Source: Halosimplex salinum (lineage in GTDB: Archaea > Halobacteriota > Halobacteria > Halobacteriales > Haloarculaceae). From it: a DNA stretch of 64,000 nucleotides. The DNA lies in assembly GCF_003730195.1 (NCBI RefSeq), contig NZ_QWGG01000006.1, positions 1 through 64,000 on the forward strand, in the 5' to 3' direction. This document shows positions 51,537 through 61,081 of the stretch, in pieces. Made by a program: the position numbers and the translations under genes. The notes below the pieces were generated by a model. That model ran no database searches, had not been told where the DNA came from, and worked only from the letters and a program-made list of their open reading frames with translations. Positions within the stretch are counted from its first letter, which is position 1, and the number at the start of each line of letters is the position of its first letter.

Positions 51537-52472
51537 ATGCGCGTCGTCTCCCTGCTCCCGTCGGCCACCGAGATCTGTTACGCCCTCGGGGTCGAACCCG
51601 TCGGCGTCTCCCACGAGTGCGATTGGCCGCCAGAGGCCGCGGCCCTGCCGACGATGAACCGCTCGCGGATCGACCCCGACCAGGACAGCGCCGACATCAA
51701 CGAACAGGTCGCACGGGCCGAGCAGGACCACGGCGGCGTCTACGAGATCAGACTGGACGCACTCGAAGAAGCGGATCCCGACGTGATCGTGACACAGGGC
51801 GTCTGTGACGTGTGCGCCGTCGACACGCTCCTCGTCGAGGAGGCCATCGCACGGACGGACGTGGACGCCGAGGTCGTCACGAGCGACATCCACAGCCTCG
51901 ACGACCTCTTCGCGGACATCGAGCGCCTCGGAGCGATACTCGACCGCGAGGAGCGGGCCACGGAAGTCGTGGCGGACCTCAGGGAGCGCGTCGGGGCCGT
52001 CCGCGACCAGACCGAGTCCGTCGAGGAGCGACCGAGCGTCGCAGTCCTGGACTGGCTGGACCCGGTGATGGTCGCCGGCCACTGGATGCCCGAAGTCGTC
52101 GAAGCGGCGGGCGGGACCTATCCCCTTGCGGACACCGGCGACCGCTCGACGCCGCGCGAGTGGTCGGAGATTCGAAGCACGGACCCCGAGGTCCTCGTCG
52201 CCGCGCCCTGCGGGTTCGAACTCGACCAGACGCTCGACACGCGGTGGGACCTCACCGAGCGGCCGGGGTTCGACGAGCTCTCGGCCGTCGAATCCGGCCG
52301 CGTCTACGCGATGGACGGCCACAACTACGTCAATCGGCCGGGGCCGCGCCTCGTCGACACGCTGGAGCATCTCGCCGGCCTGCTCCACCCCGACCTGTTC
52401 GACGCGCCGCCCGAAGCCGTCGCGTGCGGGCTGGTCGCGGACGGAGCGACGAGAGAAGAGCCACGACCCTGA
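51537..52472 (+). CDS. cobalamin-binding BtuF-like substrate-binding protein
   Basis: A 311-aa periplasmic-binding-type protein for corrinoids or related metal chelates (PF01497-like). VVSLLPSATEICYALG and VGVSHECDWPP match the family start, and VLDWLDPVMVAGHWMPEVV is the central segment. No signal peptide is present, as in other haloarchaeal homologues that act in the cytoplasm; its ligand is uncertain. No transporter genes are next to it. Confidence 0.75.
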   Translation: MRVVSLLPSATEICYALGVEPVGVSHECDWPPEAAALPTMNRSRIDPDQDSADINEQVARAEQDHGGVYEIRLDALEEADPDVIVTQGVCDVCAVDTLLVEEAIARTDVDAEVVTSDIHSLDDLFADIERLGAILDREERATEVVADLRERVGAVRDQTESVEERPSVAVLDWLDPVMVAGHWMPEVVEAAGGTYPLADTGDRSTPREWSEIRSTDPEVLVAAPCGFELDQTLDTRWDLTERPGFDELSAVESGRVYAMDGHNYVNRPGPRLVDTLEHLAGLLHPDLFDAPPEAVACGLVADGATREEPRP

Positions 52473-52821
52473 TCGTCCGTCTCTCCTCTGTCTCTCCTCC
52501 GTCTCGCCCGTCTCTCCTCTGTCTCTCCTCCGTCTCGCCCGTCTCTCCTTCGTCGTCACTCGCGGGACGCACCTGTCGGACGAGAGGCGGGCGCCGCGTC
52601 TGGCGGGCACGGTTCGTCGACCGGCCGTTCGTGACTTCGGGCAGGAATTCGTGGAGGGGTGCGGGGCGAAACCCCGGAGCGAAGCGAACGGCTTCGCCGG
52701 CCCGTGTCAGCGGGCATGTTCCCGATTACTCGCGATCGGTATAGACGTTGACCCAACTTACTTAGGTAGTGCCGGCGCTCCAGTCGGCGGTTTCGCCGAT
52801 AGGTGGGGGGAGTCGGACCGG
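52473..52821. other. 349-nt spacer with a 31-nt tandem repeat
   Basis: Two copies of a 31-nt pyrimidine-rich unit (CGTCTCTCCTCTGTCTCTCC, then TCCGTCTCGCC) lie at 52478-52508 and 52509-52539, and a 10-nt start of a third at 52540. The rest is GC-rich with GAGCGAAGCGAACGGCTTCG-type inverted stretches at about 52678-52697. TTACTTAGGTAG at 52759-52770 is the only AT-rich island. No gene seen. Confidence 0.5.
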
Positions 52822-53205
52822 TCAGACGGTCGAGACGGCGACCAGTCCGACGTAGACGTTCCCGAGAACGACGACGGCGCCGAGGCCGATCACGCCCAGA
52901 AACCACGCGCGCCAGCACGGCACGCGTTCGATGACGGACCGGCACTCCAGCAACACGACGCCGGCGTACAGCACGACCGCGGCCTTCAGCAGGACCATCA
53001 ACATCGGGTCGTGGACCAGCAGCAGTCGGATCCACGGGTTGGCCTCCAGCGAGGGGCCGGCGAACGTCGTCGCCACCAGCGTCGACACCGCGTCGCCGAA
53101 GCCCCAGACTAGCACCAGCGACAACACTAACTCGACGTAGCCCGGCGTCTCCAGCCGGATCTCCGACAGGTCCAGCGCGTCCGCGATCGTCTCTGTCTCT
53201 GACAT
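52822..53205 (-). CDS. membrane protein (DUF5658-like)
   Basis: A 127-aa protein starting MSETETIADALD; an in-frame ATG at 53229 adds eight residues. Three membrane segments: LVLSLVLVWGFGDAVSTLVA, LMVLLKAAVVLYAGVVLLE and WFLGVIGLGAVVVLGNVYVG. The DxxST and PxLExNP placement (GDAVST, GPSLEANPW) fits small DUF5658-type membrane proteins. Function unknown. Confidence 0.65.
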   Translation of the reverse strand: MSETETIADALDLSEIRLETPGYVELVLSLVLVWGFGDAVSTLVATTFAGPSLEANPWIRLLLVHDPMLMVLLKAAVVLYAGVVLLECRSVIERVPCWRAWFLGVIGLGAVVVLGNVYVGLVAVSTV

Positions 53206-53408
53206 CCGAATCTGGAGTGTGTGTGCCACTCCAGATGCCTCTCTCGACTGCCACTAAATAAATCCACGCGACCCAGTATCACCGGTGATATTCCGATCGA
53301 GTGACGTGACGAGGCGGCAGAACTGTCCCCGCGCGGTCGGGCGGTCGTGGTCGGGTAGTCGGCTCGGGAGGTCGTGGTCGCTCGGTCGGCCCGGATGGCT
53401 GTGGTCGC

Positions 53409-54224
53409 TCAGTCGGCCCGGACGGCGCAGCTCTCCGAATACTCCACGTCGGCGACGGAGTCGATGGGGTCGTCGCCACAGATCCGGCAGTCGGGGTTCG
53501 GGCGGACGGTCACCTCCTCGAAGCTCATCTCGGCGGCGTCGTAGACGACCATCCGGCCGTCCAGCGACTCGCCCACGTCGACGAAGTACTTCACCGTCTC
53601 CGTGGCCTGGATGGTGCCGATAGTGCCGGGCAGCACGCCCAGCACGCCCGTCGTGGCGCAGTCGGGGACGGCGCCCTCGGGCGGCGCCTCGGGGAAGAGA
53701 CAGCGGTAGCACGGTCCCTCGCCGGTGAACGTCGTCACCTGTCCCTCGAAGCGGTAGATGGCGCCGTGGGAGAAGGGGACGCCGGCGAGCGTGCAGTAGT
53801 CGTTGAGGAGGAAGCGCGTCGGGAAGTTGTCGGAGGCGTCGACGACGAAGTCGTAGCCGTCCACGAGGTCGGCCACCGTCTCGGGCGAGACGGCGGTCTC
53901 GTGGACCTCGACCGTCGCGTCGGGGTTCAGCTCGCGGACGAACTCGGCGGCGCTCTCGACTTTCGGGCGGCCCACGTCGGAGTCGCCGTGGACCACCTGT
54001 CGCTGGAGGTTCGAGCGCTCGACGACGTCGTGGTCGGCGACGCCGATGGTCCCGACGCCCGCGGCGGCGAGATACTGGAGGACGGGCGAGCCGAGGCCGC
54101 CCGCGCCGACGACGAGGACGCTCGCGTCGAGGAGCGCCGCCTGCCCCTCGGGGCCCACGTCGTCCATGATGATGTGCCGGGAGTAGCGGTCGAGTTGCTC
54201 GGGGTCCAGATCCGGCCCTGCCAT
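53409..54224 (-). CDS. ubaA: SAMP-activating enzyme E1
   Basis: A 271-aa E1-like adenylyltransferase (MoeB/ThiF family). VLVVGAGGLGSPVLQYLAA (36-54) is the ATP loop, DNFPTRFLLNDYC contains the conserved substrate residues, CYRC and CRIC each give a zinc-binding CxxC, and PDCATTGVLGVLPG carries the catalytic cysteine. In haloarchaea one E1 activates the ubiquitin-like SAMPs for protein conjugation and for sulfur transfer to tRNA and molybdopterin. Start MAGPDLDPEQLDRYSRH fits the family. Confidence 0.88.
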   Translation of the reverse strand: MAGPDLDPEQLDRYSRHIIMDDVGPEGQAALLDASVLVVGAGGLGSPVLQYLAAAGVGTIGVADHDVVERSNLQRQVVHGDSDVGRPKVESAAEFVRELNPDATVEVHETAVSPETVADLVDGYDFVVDASDNFPTRFLLNDYCTLAGVPFSHGAIYRFEGQVTTFTGEGPCYRCLFPEAPPEGAVPDCATTGVLGVLPGTIGTIQATETVKYFVDVGESLDGRMVVYDAAEMSFEEVTVRPNPDCRICGDDPIDSVADVEYSESCAVRAD

Positions 54225-54294
54225 ACCCCCGAGTACCGGGTCGAACGAAATAAGCGCCCGGATACGGCCGGGAGCACGGCTCCGGGGCGAGGAG

Positions 54295-55272
54295 TCACTC
54301 CCCGACGAGGCGGTCCATCTCGCGGTTGATGTCCGTCACCTGGTCGGTCTGGTCGTCGGCCTCCTCGGCGATCTCGGCGGTCGACCCTGCGATCTCCTCG
54401 GCGGCGCCGGTCGCCTGGTCGACCATCGCCGCGACCTCCTCGGTCGAGGCGGCCTGCTCGTCGGTGGCGGCGGCGATCTCCTTGATGCCGTCGTTGACCT
54501 CCTCGACGGACTCGTGGATGTCTTCGAGCACGCCGATGGCCTCCTCGACCATCTCGATCCCGCGTTCGATCTGCTCGCCGGACTCCTCGATGGTCTCGAC
54601 GGCGTTCTGCGTGTCTTCCTGGATTCCCTCGACCATCTCCTCGATGGTGCCGGCCTGCGACTGGGACTCCTCGGCGAGGCTCTTGACCTCGTCGGCGACG
54701 ACGGCGAACCCCTCACCGGCTTCGCCGGCGCGGGCCGCCTCGATGGAGGCGTTGAGCGCCAGCATGTTCGTCTGGTCGGCGATGTCGTTGATCACGTCGA
54801 CGATCCCGTCGATCTCCTCGACGCTCCCCTGGATCGTGCGCACGTCGCCGGCGACGCTCCCCGAGGCCTCCTGGATGTTCTCCATCGCCGTCGAGATGTC
54901 CGCCGCCGACTCCTGGCCGGTCTCGGCGAGTTCGCGGGCGGTGGTGCTGGCCGCCGACACCTCCTCCGAGGAGGAGGCGATCTCCTCGACCGCGGCGCTG
55001 AGGTTCGACACCTCGTCGGCCACCTGACTCATCCCCTCGTGCTGTTCGGCGGCGTGCTCGCGGATCTCGCCTATCTCACGGGCGATCTCCACCGAGGACC
55101 CCTGTAACTCCGCCAGCGACGTCTGGATCTCGCTGGCCGCCTCCGAGTCGTACCCCTGATTCCGGTCGATTCCCTCCGCGATGTCGTCCTGGATGTCCTT
55201 GTCGATGTCCTCGTCGATACTCCCGGCCGCCTCTAGCTCTCCGTCTGTGTTCGGACTACCCATATCTGCCAT
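54295..55272 (-). CDS. soluble methyl-accepting chemotaxis transducer
   Basis: A 325-aa almost entirely coiled-coil protein without membrane segments. The signalling hairpin tip is DIADQTNMLALNASIEAA (near residue 165-185), then GFAVVADEVKSLAEES, the universal MCP core that binds CheA/CheW. Flanking Gln/Glu-rich helices hold the methylation sites. The absent sensor domain suggests it responds through a partner or an intracellular cue. ATG 55272 is used; 55263 is possible. Confidence 0.88.
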   Translation of the reverse strand: MADMGSPNTDGELEAAGSIDEDIDKDIQDDIAEGIDRNQGYDSEAASEIQTSLAELQGSSVEIAREIGEIREHAAEQHEGMSQVADEVSNLSAAVEEIASSSEEVSAASTTARELAETGQESAADISTAMENIQEASGSVAGDVRTIQGSVEEIDGIVDVINDIADQTNMLALNASIEAARAGEAGEGFAVVADEVKSLAEESQSQAGTIEEMVEGIQEDTQNAVETIEESGEQIERGIEMVEEAIGVLEDIHESVEEVNDGIKEIAAATDEQAASTEEVAAMVDQATGAAEEIAGSTAEIAEEADDQTDQVTDINREMDRLVGE

Positions 55273-55387
55273 TCTATCCGAGCACGAGGGGTATCCCGAG
55301 TAAAAACTTCCCACCCGATTATTGTGTCTGAGAACCGCCTGTCGGGTCTCGGCCGGTCGCGGGAGCGGTCGAAGCGCCCGCTCCCCC

Positions 55388-56920
55388 TCAGAGGTCGTAC
55401 AGATCGCCGAACTTCGACTGTGCGTAGTCGAGGAAGTAGTCGGCCGTGAACGACTCGCCGGTCGCCTCGCGGACGAGGTCGTCGGTCTCGTAGCGACAGC
55501 CGTGCCGGTGGACGTGCTCGGTCAGCCAGTCGTGGAGCGGGCCGAACTCGCCGGCCCGGATCTTCTCGTCCAGATCGTCGATATCGTCCTCTGCGTGGGC
55601 GTACAGCTGCGCGGCCATCACGCTCCCCAGCGAGTACGTCGGGAAGTAGCCGAGCGAGCCGTGCGTCCAGTGGATGTCCTGCAGACAGCCCTCGCTGTCG
55701 GTCTCCGGGCGCACGCCGAGGTACTCCTCCATCTTGTCGTTCCACACCTGCGGAACCTCCTCGACGTCCAGATCCCCGGCGATCAGGTCGCGTTCGATCT
55801 CGAACCGGAGGATGATGTGCATGTGGTAGGTGAGTTCGTCGGCCTCCACTCGAATGAGGTTGTCCGGGTAGATCTGGTTGGCTGCCTCGTAGAACTCGCG
55901 GGGCGCGGCGTCGACGCCCAGGTGCTCGTTCACGGTGTCGGCGAAGCGGTCCCAGAAGGGCCGCGAGCGGCCGACGTGGTTCTCCCAGAGGCGCGACTGG
56001 GACTCGTGGACCGACAGGTCGCGCGACTGGCCCAGCGGCGTCCCGTAGTGCTCGTCGGGGAGGCCCAGCGTGTAGGTGGCGTGACCGAACTCGTGGATCG
56101 TCGAGCCGATGGCGCCCATCGGGTCCTCGGGGTCGAACCGCGTCGTGATGCGCGCGTCGAACTGCGTCCCCGTCGAGAAGGGGTGAGCAGCGGTGTCGAG
56201 GCGCCCGCGGTCCCAGTCGTAGCCCAGGTCGTCCAGCGCGGCCCGGACCGTCTCCTCCTGGGCGTCGGGGCTGTACTCCCCCTCGGCGAAGGGGTCGGCC
56301 AGGCTCACGTCGCTGTCCTCGATCTCGTCGATGAGCGGGACGAGTTCGTCGCGCAGGCGTTCGAGGATCCGCTCGGCGGTGTCGAGGCCGAGGTACGGTT
56401 CGTAGTCCTCGAAGAGGACGGCGTAGGGGTCCCGATCGGGGTCGATCGCCTCGGCGTAGTCGCGCTTGAGGTCGATCATCCTCTCCAGCGTCGGCGCGAA
56501 GGCGTCGAAGTCGTCCTCGGCCTTGGCCTCTTCCCACACCGGGAGCGCGTTCGAGGCGGTCTCGGATATCTCCGAGACCAGGTCCTCGGGGACCTCGACG
56601 GCGCGCTCGTGCTCGCGGCGGATCTCACGGGTGACGGCCCGCTGGCCCCCGTCGAGGTCGGTGTCGTCGAGTTCGTCGAGCCACTCGCCGACGCGGTCGT
56701 CGGTCAGCCGTTCGTGCGTGACGGCGGAGAGGGCCGCGGACTGCTTCGAGCGGGCGGGCGTCCCGCCCTCGGGCATCGTCACCTGCTGGTCCCACCCCAG
56801 CACCGAGCCGACGTTGTTGAGATAGGTCAGCTGCTTCACGTGGTCCTCGAACTCGGGATAGGGAGCGGGTGCGGACTCGGCGTCGGAGTCGCCGTCCGAC
56901 TCGGGGGTATCGGTTGCCAT
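55388..56920 (-). CDS. carboxypeptidase M32 (Taq family)
   Basis: A 510-aa zinc metallopeptidase removing C-terminal residues from peptides. The metal site is IHEFGHATY (HEXXH, near residue 270), with the second Glu in the following helix (DLSVHESQSRLWEN has the HES-Q signature of M32). The start YLNNVGSVLGWDQQVTMPEGG (in two parts) and the end YFLDYAQSKFGDL are typical. Cytosolic, full length. The N-terminal 25 residues are an acidic haloarchaeal extension. Confidence 0.93.
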   Translation of the reverse strand: MATDTPESDGDSDAESAPAPYPEFEDHVKQLTYLNNVGSVLGWDQQVTMPEGGTPARSKQSAALSAVTHERLTDDRVGEWLDELDDTDLDGGQRAVTREIRREHERAVEVPEDLVSEISETASNALPVWEEAKAEDDFDAFAPTLERMIDLKRDYAEAIDPDRDPYAVLFEDYEPYLGLDTAERILERLRDELVPLIDEIEDSDVSLADPFAEGEYSPDAQEETVRAALDDLGYDWDRGRLDTAAHPFSTGTQFDARITTRFDPEDPMGAIGSTIHEFGHATYTLGLPDEHYGTPLGQSRDLSVHESQSRLWENHVGRSRPFWDRFADTVNEHLGVDAAPREFYEAANQIYPDNLIRVEADELTYHMHIILRFEIERDLIAGDLDVEEVPQVWNDKMEEYLGVRPETDSEGCLQDIHWTHGSLGYFPTYSLGSVMAAQLYAHAEDDIDDLDEKIRAGEFGPLHDWLTEHVHRHGCRYETDDLVREATGESFTADYFLDYAQSKFGDLYDL

Positions 56921-57078
56921 CGTCACCCGTTAGCGGGCGATGCTGTATCAAACCCCTCTTTTTCGCGGGTGGGCTCGGACGACCGATTCTCGGTCCCGAG
57001 TCGATACGGCGGACACGTTCAGTCCTGCCGACACATGATTCTTCACGCTTCGGTACGTGGGTCCGCTGCGACCAGTCA

Positions 57079-57528
57079 ATGGGTACCAGCCGAGTCGCGG
57101 GCCACGTGGAGCGAGTTCGAGGGTCGCTCCGAGTAGCCTTCTCCGAAGACCACCCGCCGCGACTCGTCGCCGTCTGTTTCGCGGTCGGGATATTCCTCAC
57201 GGCCCTCCCCAACCTCGGTGCCGTCGTCCCCGTCTTCACGTGGGTCGGGTATCGGTTCCAGTGGGCCAGCAGACTCGCGTTACTCGCCGCAGTCGTCCTC
57301 CTGAACCCGCTGACGAAGGGCGGCGTGTACGTCGCGAGTTTCTTCGTCGGCGTGCGAGTACTCGGCCCGATTCCGGGCGTCACCCGCGCCGACGTCGGGC
57401 TACACGCCGGGGTCGACGTGCTCGCTCGGTTGCTCCTCGGGAACGTCATCCTCGCGAGCGGGTTCGCGGTCGTCAGCTACGTCGTCGCGTACCGGACTGC
57501 CCGGAGGGTCCGCCAGCGCCGGCACTGA
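57079..57528 (+). CDS. DUF2062-like membrane protein
   Basis: A 149-aa protein from ATG 57079. PPRLVAVCFAVGIFLTALPN and FQWASRLALLAAVVLLNPLT plus VLARLLLGNVILASGFAVVS give three or four membrane spans, with the PxxLAxGFAxGxF-like start of DUF2062 proteins. The reading frame extends upstream to 56869 but without acidic composition. Function unknown. Confidence 0.65.
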   Translation: MGTSRVAGHVERVRGSLRVAFSEDHPPRLVAVCFAVGIFLTALPNLGAVVPVFTWVGYRFQWASRLALLAAVVLLNPLTKGGVYVASFFVGVRVLGPIPGVTRADVGLHAGVDVLARLLLGNVILASGFAVVSYVVAYRTARRVRQRRH

Positions 57529-57538
57529 CAGCCTTTCC

Positions 57539-58198
57539 TCACAGGTCGAACTGGAGTACGTCCCCCTCTTCGACGTCGCGCTCGGTCGTCCACCCCTCGT
57601 TCACTTCCAGCACGTACTGGCCGCGGCCGGGGTAGGTCTGGTCCTCGCCGTCCTCGTCGGGACCGGGCGCGGGCGCGTGGTGGATGCGCGTGATCTCCCC
57701 CTCGTCGTCGGCGTAGACGATGTCGAGCCCGAAATCCATGTCGCGCATGACGTAGGTGTGGTCGCCGACCTCGTCGTAGACGAACAGCATCCCGCGATCC
57801 TCGGGGAGGGACTCGGTCTCGCTCAGGCCGGTGTATCGCAGGTCGCCGGTGTCGGCGATGGCAGCGGTCACCGACCCGAGCACCTCGCCGTCGGGCGTCG
57901 TGACCTCCACCTCCGTCGTCTCGTACGCCGCGTGTATCGGCGTCCCGGTCGGCGTCGTCGGTGTCGGCTCGGGCGTGGCCGTCGGCGACGGCGTCTCCGT
58001 CGGAGCGGGTGACTGCGTCGGGGTTCCGGTCGGCGACCGCGTCGGCGTGGCCGTGCCGGTCGCCGGATCGGGCGTCGCCGTCGGGTCGCCCGTGGTCGCG
58101 GCCCCCGGGCCGGCGTCACCGTCTGACTCGGTGTCGTCCCCCAGACAGCCGCTCGCCCCGGTCGCGGCACAGATCGCCAGAAACGCTCGACGTCGCAT
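57539..58198 (-). CDS. DUF192 lipoprotein with Tat-like signal
   Basis: A 219-aa exported protein. The start MRRRAFLAICAATGASGC is a Tat-type signal ending in a lipobox. A Thr/Pro-rich linker (about 25-80) spans the surface, and the rest is a DUF192 domain: TGLSETESLPEDRGMLFVY, VMRDMDFGLDIVYAD and the closing YVLEVNEGW. The domain is a small beta-fold of unknown activity. ATG 58198 is preferred over far-upstream in-frame starts because the signal begins there. Confidence 0.85.
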   Translation of the reverse strand: MRRRAFLAICAATGASGCLGDDTESDGDAGPGAATTGDPTATPDPATGTATPTRSPTGTPTQSPAPTETPSPTATPEPTPTTPTGTPIHAAYETTEVEVTTPDGEVLGSVTAAIADTGDLRYTGLSETESLPEDRGMLFVYDEVGDHTYVMRDMDFGLDIVYADDEGEITRIHHAPAPGPDEDGEDQTYPGRGQYVLEVNEGWTTERDVEEGDVLQFDL

Positions 58199-58295
58199 AC
58201 CAACCGATAGGAGCTGTCGACTGATAAGAACGACGGGCGGCCCTGGTCCGTCGCCCTCCCGTTCGGTCGTCACGGCGGGCCCGCGCCGCCGCCAC

Positions 58296-59423
58296 TCACC
58301 CGCTCCAGGACTCGGCGACGCCCCGGTAGATCTCGTAACACCGGTCCAGCACGTCGAGCGAGACGCTCTCGGTCGCGGTGTGGGCCTCGCCGGGTTCGGA
58401 GGGGCCACAGACGACGCAGGCCGTCCCCGCCTCGGCGAGCCACCCGGCGTCGGTCGCGTGGGGCTTGACGACGTGTTCGGGCCGTCCGTCGCCCCCTGTG
58501 TCCGCGTCTCGGTCGTGGGCCGCGTTCGCGGCCGCCAGCACCGCGTCGGCGAAGGCGGGGTCCTCGCACGCCATCGGCGGGAGGTCCTGGTCGACGGTCC
58601 ACGTGACCCCCTCGACTGCCTCGGCGCGTTCGAGCGGCGCGCGCTCGCCCGGAACCGTCCGCTCGTCGACGGTCACCGCACAGCGCTCGGGGATCACGTT
58701 CCACGCCGAGCCGCCGTCGATCTCCGTGACCGCGACGCTCCCGGACACCTCGTGGTCCATTACCTCGGTCACCGGAAAGTCCAGCCCGCGCACGACGTCG
58801 ACGGCGTCGGTCGCGCGATAGATGGCGTTGGCGCCCGCCTCGGGTTCGCTCGCGTGGGCGGCGCTCCCCTCGGCGACGAGCGTCGACCCGCGTCGGCCCT
58901 TGTGTGCGACAGCGACGTCGGTGACGCCCGGTGCGGAGTAGCCCGTCGAGCCCTCGCCGACGACGGCGTAGTCGGGCGCGAATCCGCGGTCGACGGCCGC
59001 CTGCGCGCCGACGCCGCCCATCTCCTCGCCGACGAACGAAGCGAAGACGAGTTCCACGCCCTCCGGTGGCGTCGCGTCCCGGAACGCACACAGCGCGGCC
59101 GCGACGGCGCCCTTCATGTCGGCGCTGCCTCGACCGTAGAGGCGACCGTCGCGTTCGTCGACGACGTAGGCGCCGTCGTCGGTCGTCTGTGACCCGTCCG
59201 GCGGCACGACGTCGTGGTGGCCGACGAGCGCGAGCGTGGTGTCGCCCGCCCCCTTCCGCGCGATCACGTTCCCGCCGCGGCCCTCGTCGGTCCCGGCACC
59301 GTCACGGGTCAGGTCGGCGTCCGTGTGGTCGCGAAGCCACGTCTCGATGCGGTCGCCCGCCGCCGCCTCGCTCCCGTGGCTCGGGACCGAGACGAGAGTG
59401 CGAGCGAGGTCGCACACGTCCAT
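58296..59423 (-). CDS. M20-family peptidase (ArgE/DapE/ACY1-like)
   Basis: A 375-aa co-catalytic zinc amidohydrolase. VGHHDVVPPDG has the metal His and Asp, GRGSADMKGAVAA the bridging Asp, and VGEEMGGVGAQ the catalytic Glu pair. The C-terminal HATDAGWLAEAG carries another metal His. The family removes acyl groups or cuts small peptides; substrate (acetylornithine, succinyl-diaminopimelate or other) is not clear. The start MDVCDLARTLVSVPS fits. Confidence 0.85.
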   Translation of the reverse strand: MDVCDLARTLVSVPSHGSEAAAGDRIETWLRDHTDADLTRDGAGTDEGRGGNVIARKGAGDTTLALVGHHDVVPPDGSQTTDDGAYVVDERDGRLYGRGSADMKGAVAAALCAFRDATPPEGVELVFASFVGEEMGGVGAQAAVDRGFAPDYAVVGEGSTGYSAPGVTDVAVAHKGRRGSTLVAEGSAAHASEPEAGANAIYRATDAVDVVRGLDFPVTEVMDHEVSGSVAVTEIDGGSAWNVIPERCAVTVDERTVPGERAPLERAEAVEGVTWTVDQDLPPMACEDPAFADAVLAAANAAHDRDADTGGDGRPEHVVKPHATDAGWLAEAGTACVVCGPSEPGEAHTATESVSLDVLDRCYEIYRGVAESWSG

Positions 59424-60022
59424 GGCGAGAGGATGGAACGGCGGCGCCTTGAACCTCCCCGTCACGGACCTGCCGACAGGCACTCCGCTCGTGCCGGCGC
59501 CGAAACAGCCATTCGAAAATATAGTCTAGACAACTATTCTCGCCACAGGGCTCGGACGCCGACGAGAAGGCCGGAGAGCGACTCTCGCAGTGGAACGGTC
59601 CGATCGGTTTCGGTCGACTCGTCCGTTCGGTCGGCCCCGCCCCGGTACGATCAGATCGTAGTCCAGAAAGATTTACATTACTGCGAGGTAACGTTACGAA
59701 CGGGATGGTGTCTCGAGCGGACGAGGCGTCCCGTGCGGTCGGACGGCGAGCGGCAACCGCTGAACTGTCCGGTTCGCGAGCCAGCGCCGGCGACCGCGCG
59801 GAGCGCCGTGATCCCCGCCCCCTCGACAGGGACGGGTGACACCCGCTTCGGAGACAGCTATTCCACCAATCCGAACCCACACCCACCCCGAACCCACGCC
59901 ACCCCGGACGTTCCGTCCGGGGCCTACCACGCCTGGCGACCGCGCCCGACTGTGTTCGGTCGCGGTCGCACTTCGACGTACTCCACAAGAGACTTGCCGC
60001 CCATACTGCAAGGTGTATCCGA
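59424..60022. other. 599-nt spacer with several palindromes
   Basis: No convincing gene. AAAATATAG near 59516-59524 may be the M20 promoter. TACGAT-CAG-ATCGTA lies at 59646-59660, GTAACGTTAC at 59688-59697, and the hairpin CCCCGGACG-TTC-CGTCCGGGG at 59902-59922. A 44-codon frame (ATG 59705) follows the second palindrome; it is basic and Arg-rich, so probably not a protein. The region may hold complex control of the DUF368 gene or a small RNA. Confidence 0.45.
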
Positions 60023-61036
60023 ATGACCACAGCCCCGGATAGGGCGCGTGAGGACGTACGACTCCGCGAGTCGGTCCCGCCGCTGCGTGCGTGGGCGAAG
60101 ACGTTCGTCGTCGGCCTGTTCATGGGTACCGCCGACGGCGTGCCCGGCGTCTCCGGGGGCACTATCGCGCTCATCGCCGGCGTGTACGAGCGGCTCGTCG
60201 CCGCGATCACCGCGGTCACGCCCCGTCGCTTCTTCGACGGCGTCCTCGCGCTCACGCCGCTCGACGGCGGCGTCTCGCTCGACCGCGCCGCCGCCGTCCT
60301 CGAGGAGGTCGACGGCTGGTTCCTGATCGCGCTGTTGGCGGGCATCGCGACCGCGATAGTGACGGTGACCGGCATCGTCGACTGGGCCAGCGGGGCGTAT
60401 CCGATCCTGCTGTTCGGCGTCTTCTTCGGACTCATCGGCGCCTCGGCGGTCATCCTTCTCCGCGCGATATCGATCCGGGAAGTCGACGAGATAACCGCCG
60501 CGGTCGTGGGGTTCGTGCTCGCGTTCGCAGTGTCGGGACAGGCCGCCGTTCTGGAGGGGGGCGGCCTCCCGCTGATATTCGTTGCCGGCGCGGTCGCGAT
60601 CAGCGCGATGATCCTGCCGGGCATCTCGGGCGCGCTCTTCCTCGTCATCCTCGGCCAGTACGACTACATGTCCGAGCAACTCCACGCGTTTCTCGACGCG
60701 CTCGTCGCGCTCGCCCGGGGCGACGCGGTCGGTCCCGTCGTCGACCACGGCACCGTCGTCGTCACGTTCGTCCTCGGTGGGCTCGTGGGGCTGTTCACGG
60801 TCGCTCGCGCCGTCAGACGGGCGCTCGAGTACAACCGCAGCGCGACGCTGGCCTTTCTCGTCGCGCTCGTCGTCGGTGCGCTCCGGGCGCCGGTCGTCAC
60901 GCTGAACGGCGAGGAGTACGCCGTCGTCTGGAACGCCGCGACGATCCAGGCGTTCGCCGGCGCCGCCCTCGTGGGCGCGGCAGTCGTGTTCGCCCTCGAG
61001 TGGTACGCCGTCGACATCGACCTCGACAGCGTCTAA
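60023..61036 (+). CDS. DUF368 membrane protein (polyprenyl-phosphate carrier transporter family)
   Basis: A 337-aa protein with eight or more membrane helices. FMGTADGVPGVSGGTIALIAGVYE (across 34-57) and LPGISGALFLVILGQYD (about 194-210) are the paired GxxPGxSG motifs that define DUF368. Members (PopT-like) return undecaprenyl-phosphate to the inner leaflet in bacteria; an archaeal member would by analogy recycle dolichyl phosphate for glycan assembly. Start MTTAPDRARED is natural. Confidence 0.85.
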   Translation: MTTAPDRAREDVRLRESVPPLRAWAKTFVVGLFMGTADGVPGVSGGTIALIAGVYERLVAAITAVTPRRFFDGVLALTPLDGGVSLDRAAAVLEEVDGWFLIALLAGIATAIVTVTGIVDWASGAYPILLFGVFFGLIGASAVILLRAISIREVDEITAAVVGFVLAFAVSGQAAVLEGGGLPLIFVAGAVAISAMILPGISGALFLVILGQYDYMSEQLHAFLDALVALARGDAVGPVVDHGTVVVTFVLGGLVGLFTVARAVRRALEYNRSATLAFLVALVVGALRAPVVTLNGEEYAVVWNAATIQAFAGAALVGAAVVFALEWYAVDIDLDSV

Positions 61037-61081
61037 ACGCCCTTCGCCGCCACTTCTCGTTCGAAAATACGACCCGGCCGC

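Noticed and set aside
48386-51808. A 1,140-codon open frame on the plus strand opposite leuS
   Set aside because: It is the GC-rich complement of leuS; the translation is Val/Gly/Asp-biased without motifs, while the minus strand encodes a full leucyl-tRNA synthetase.
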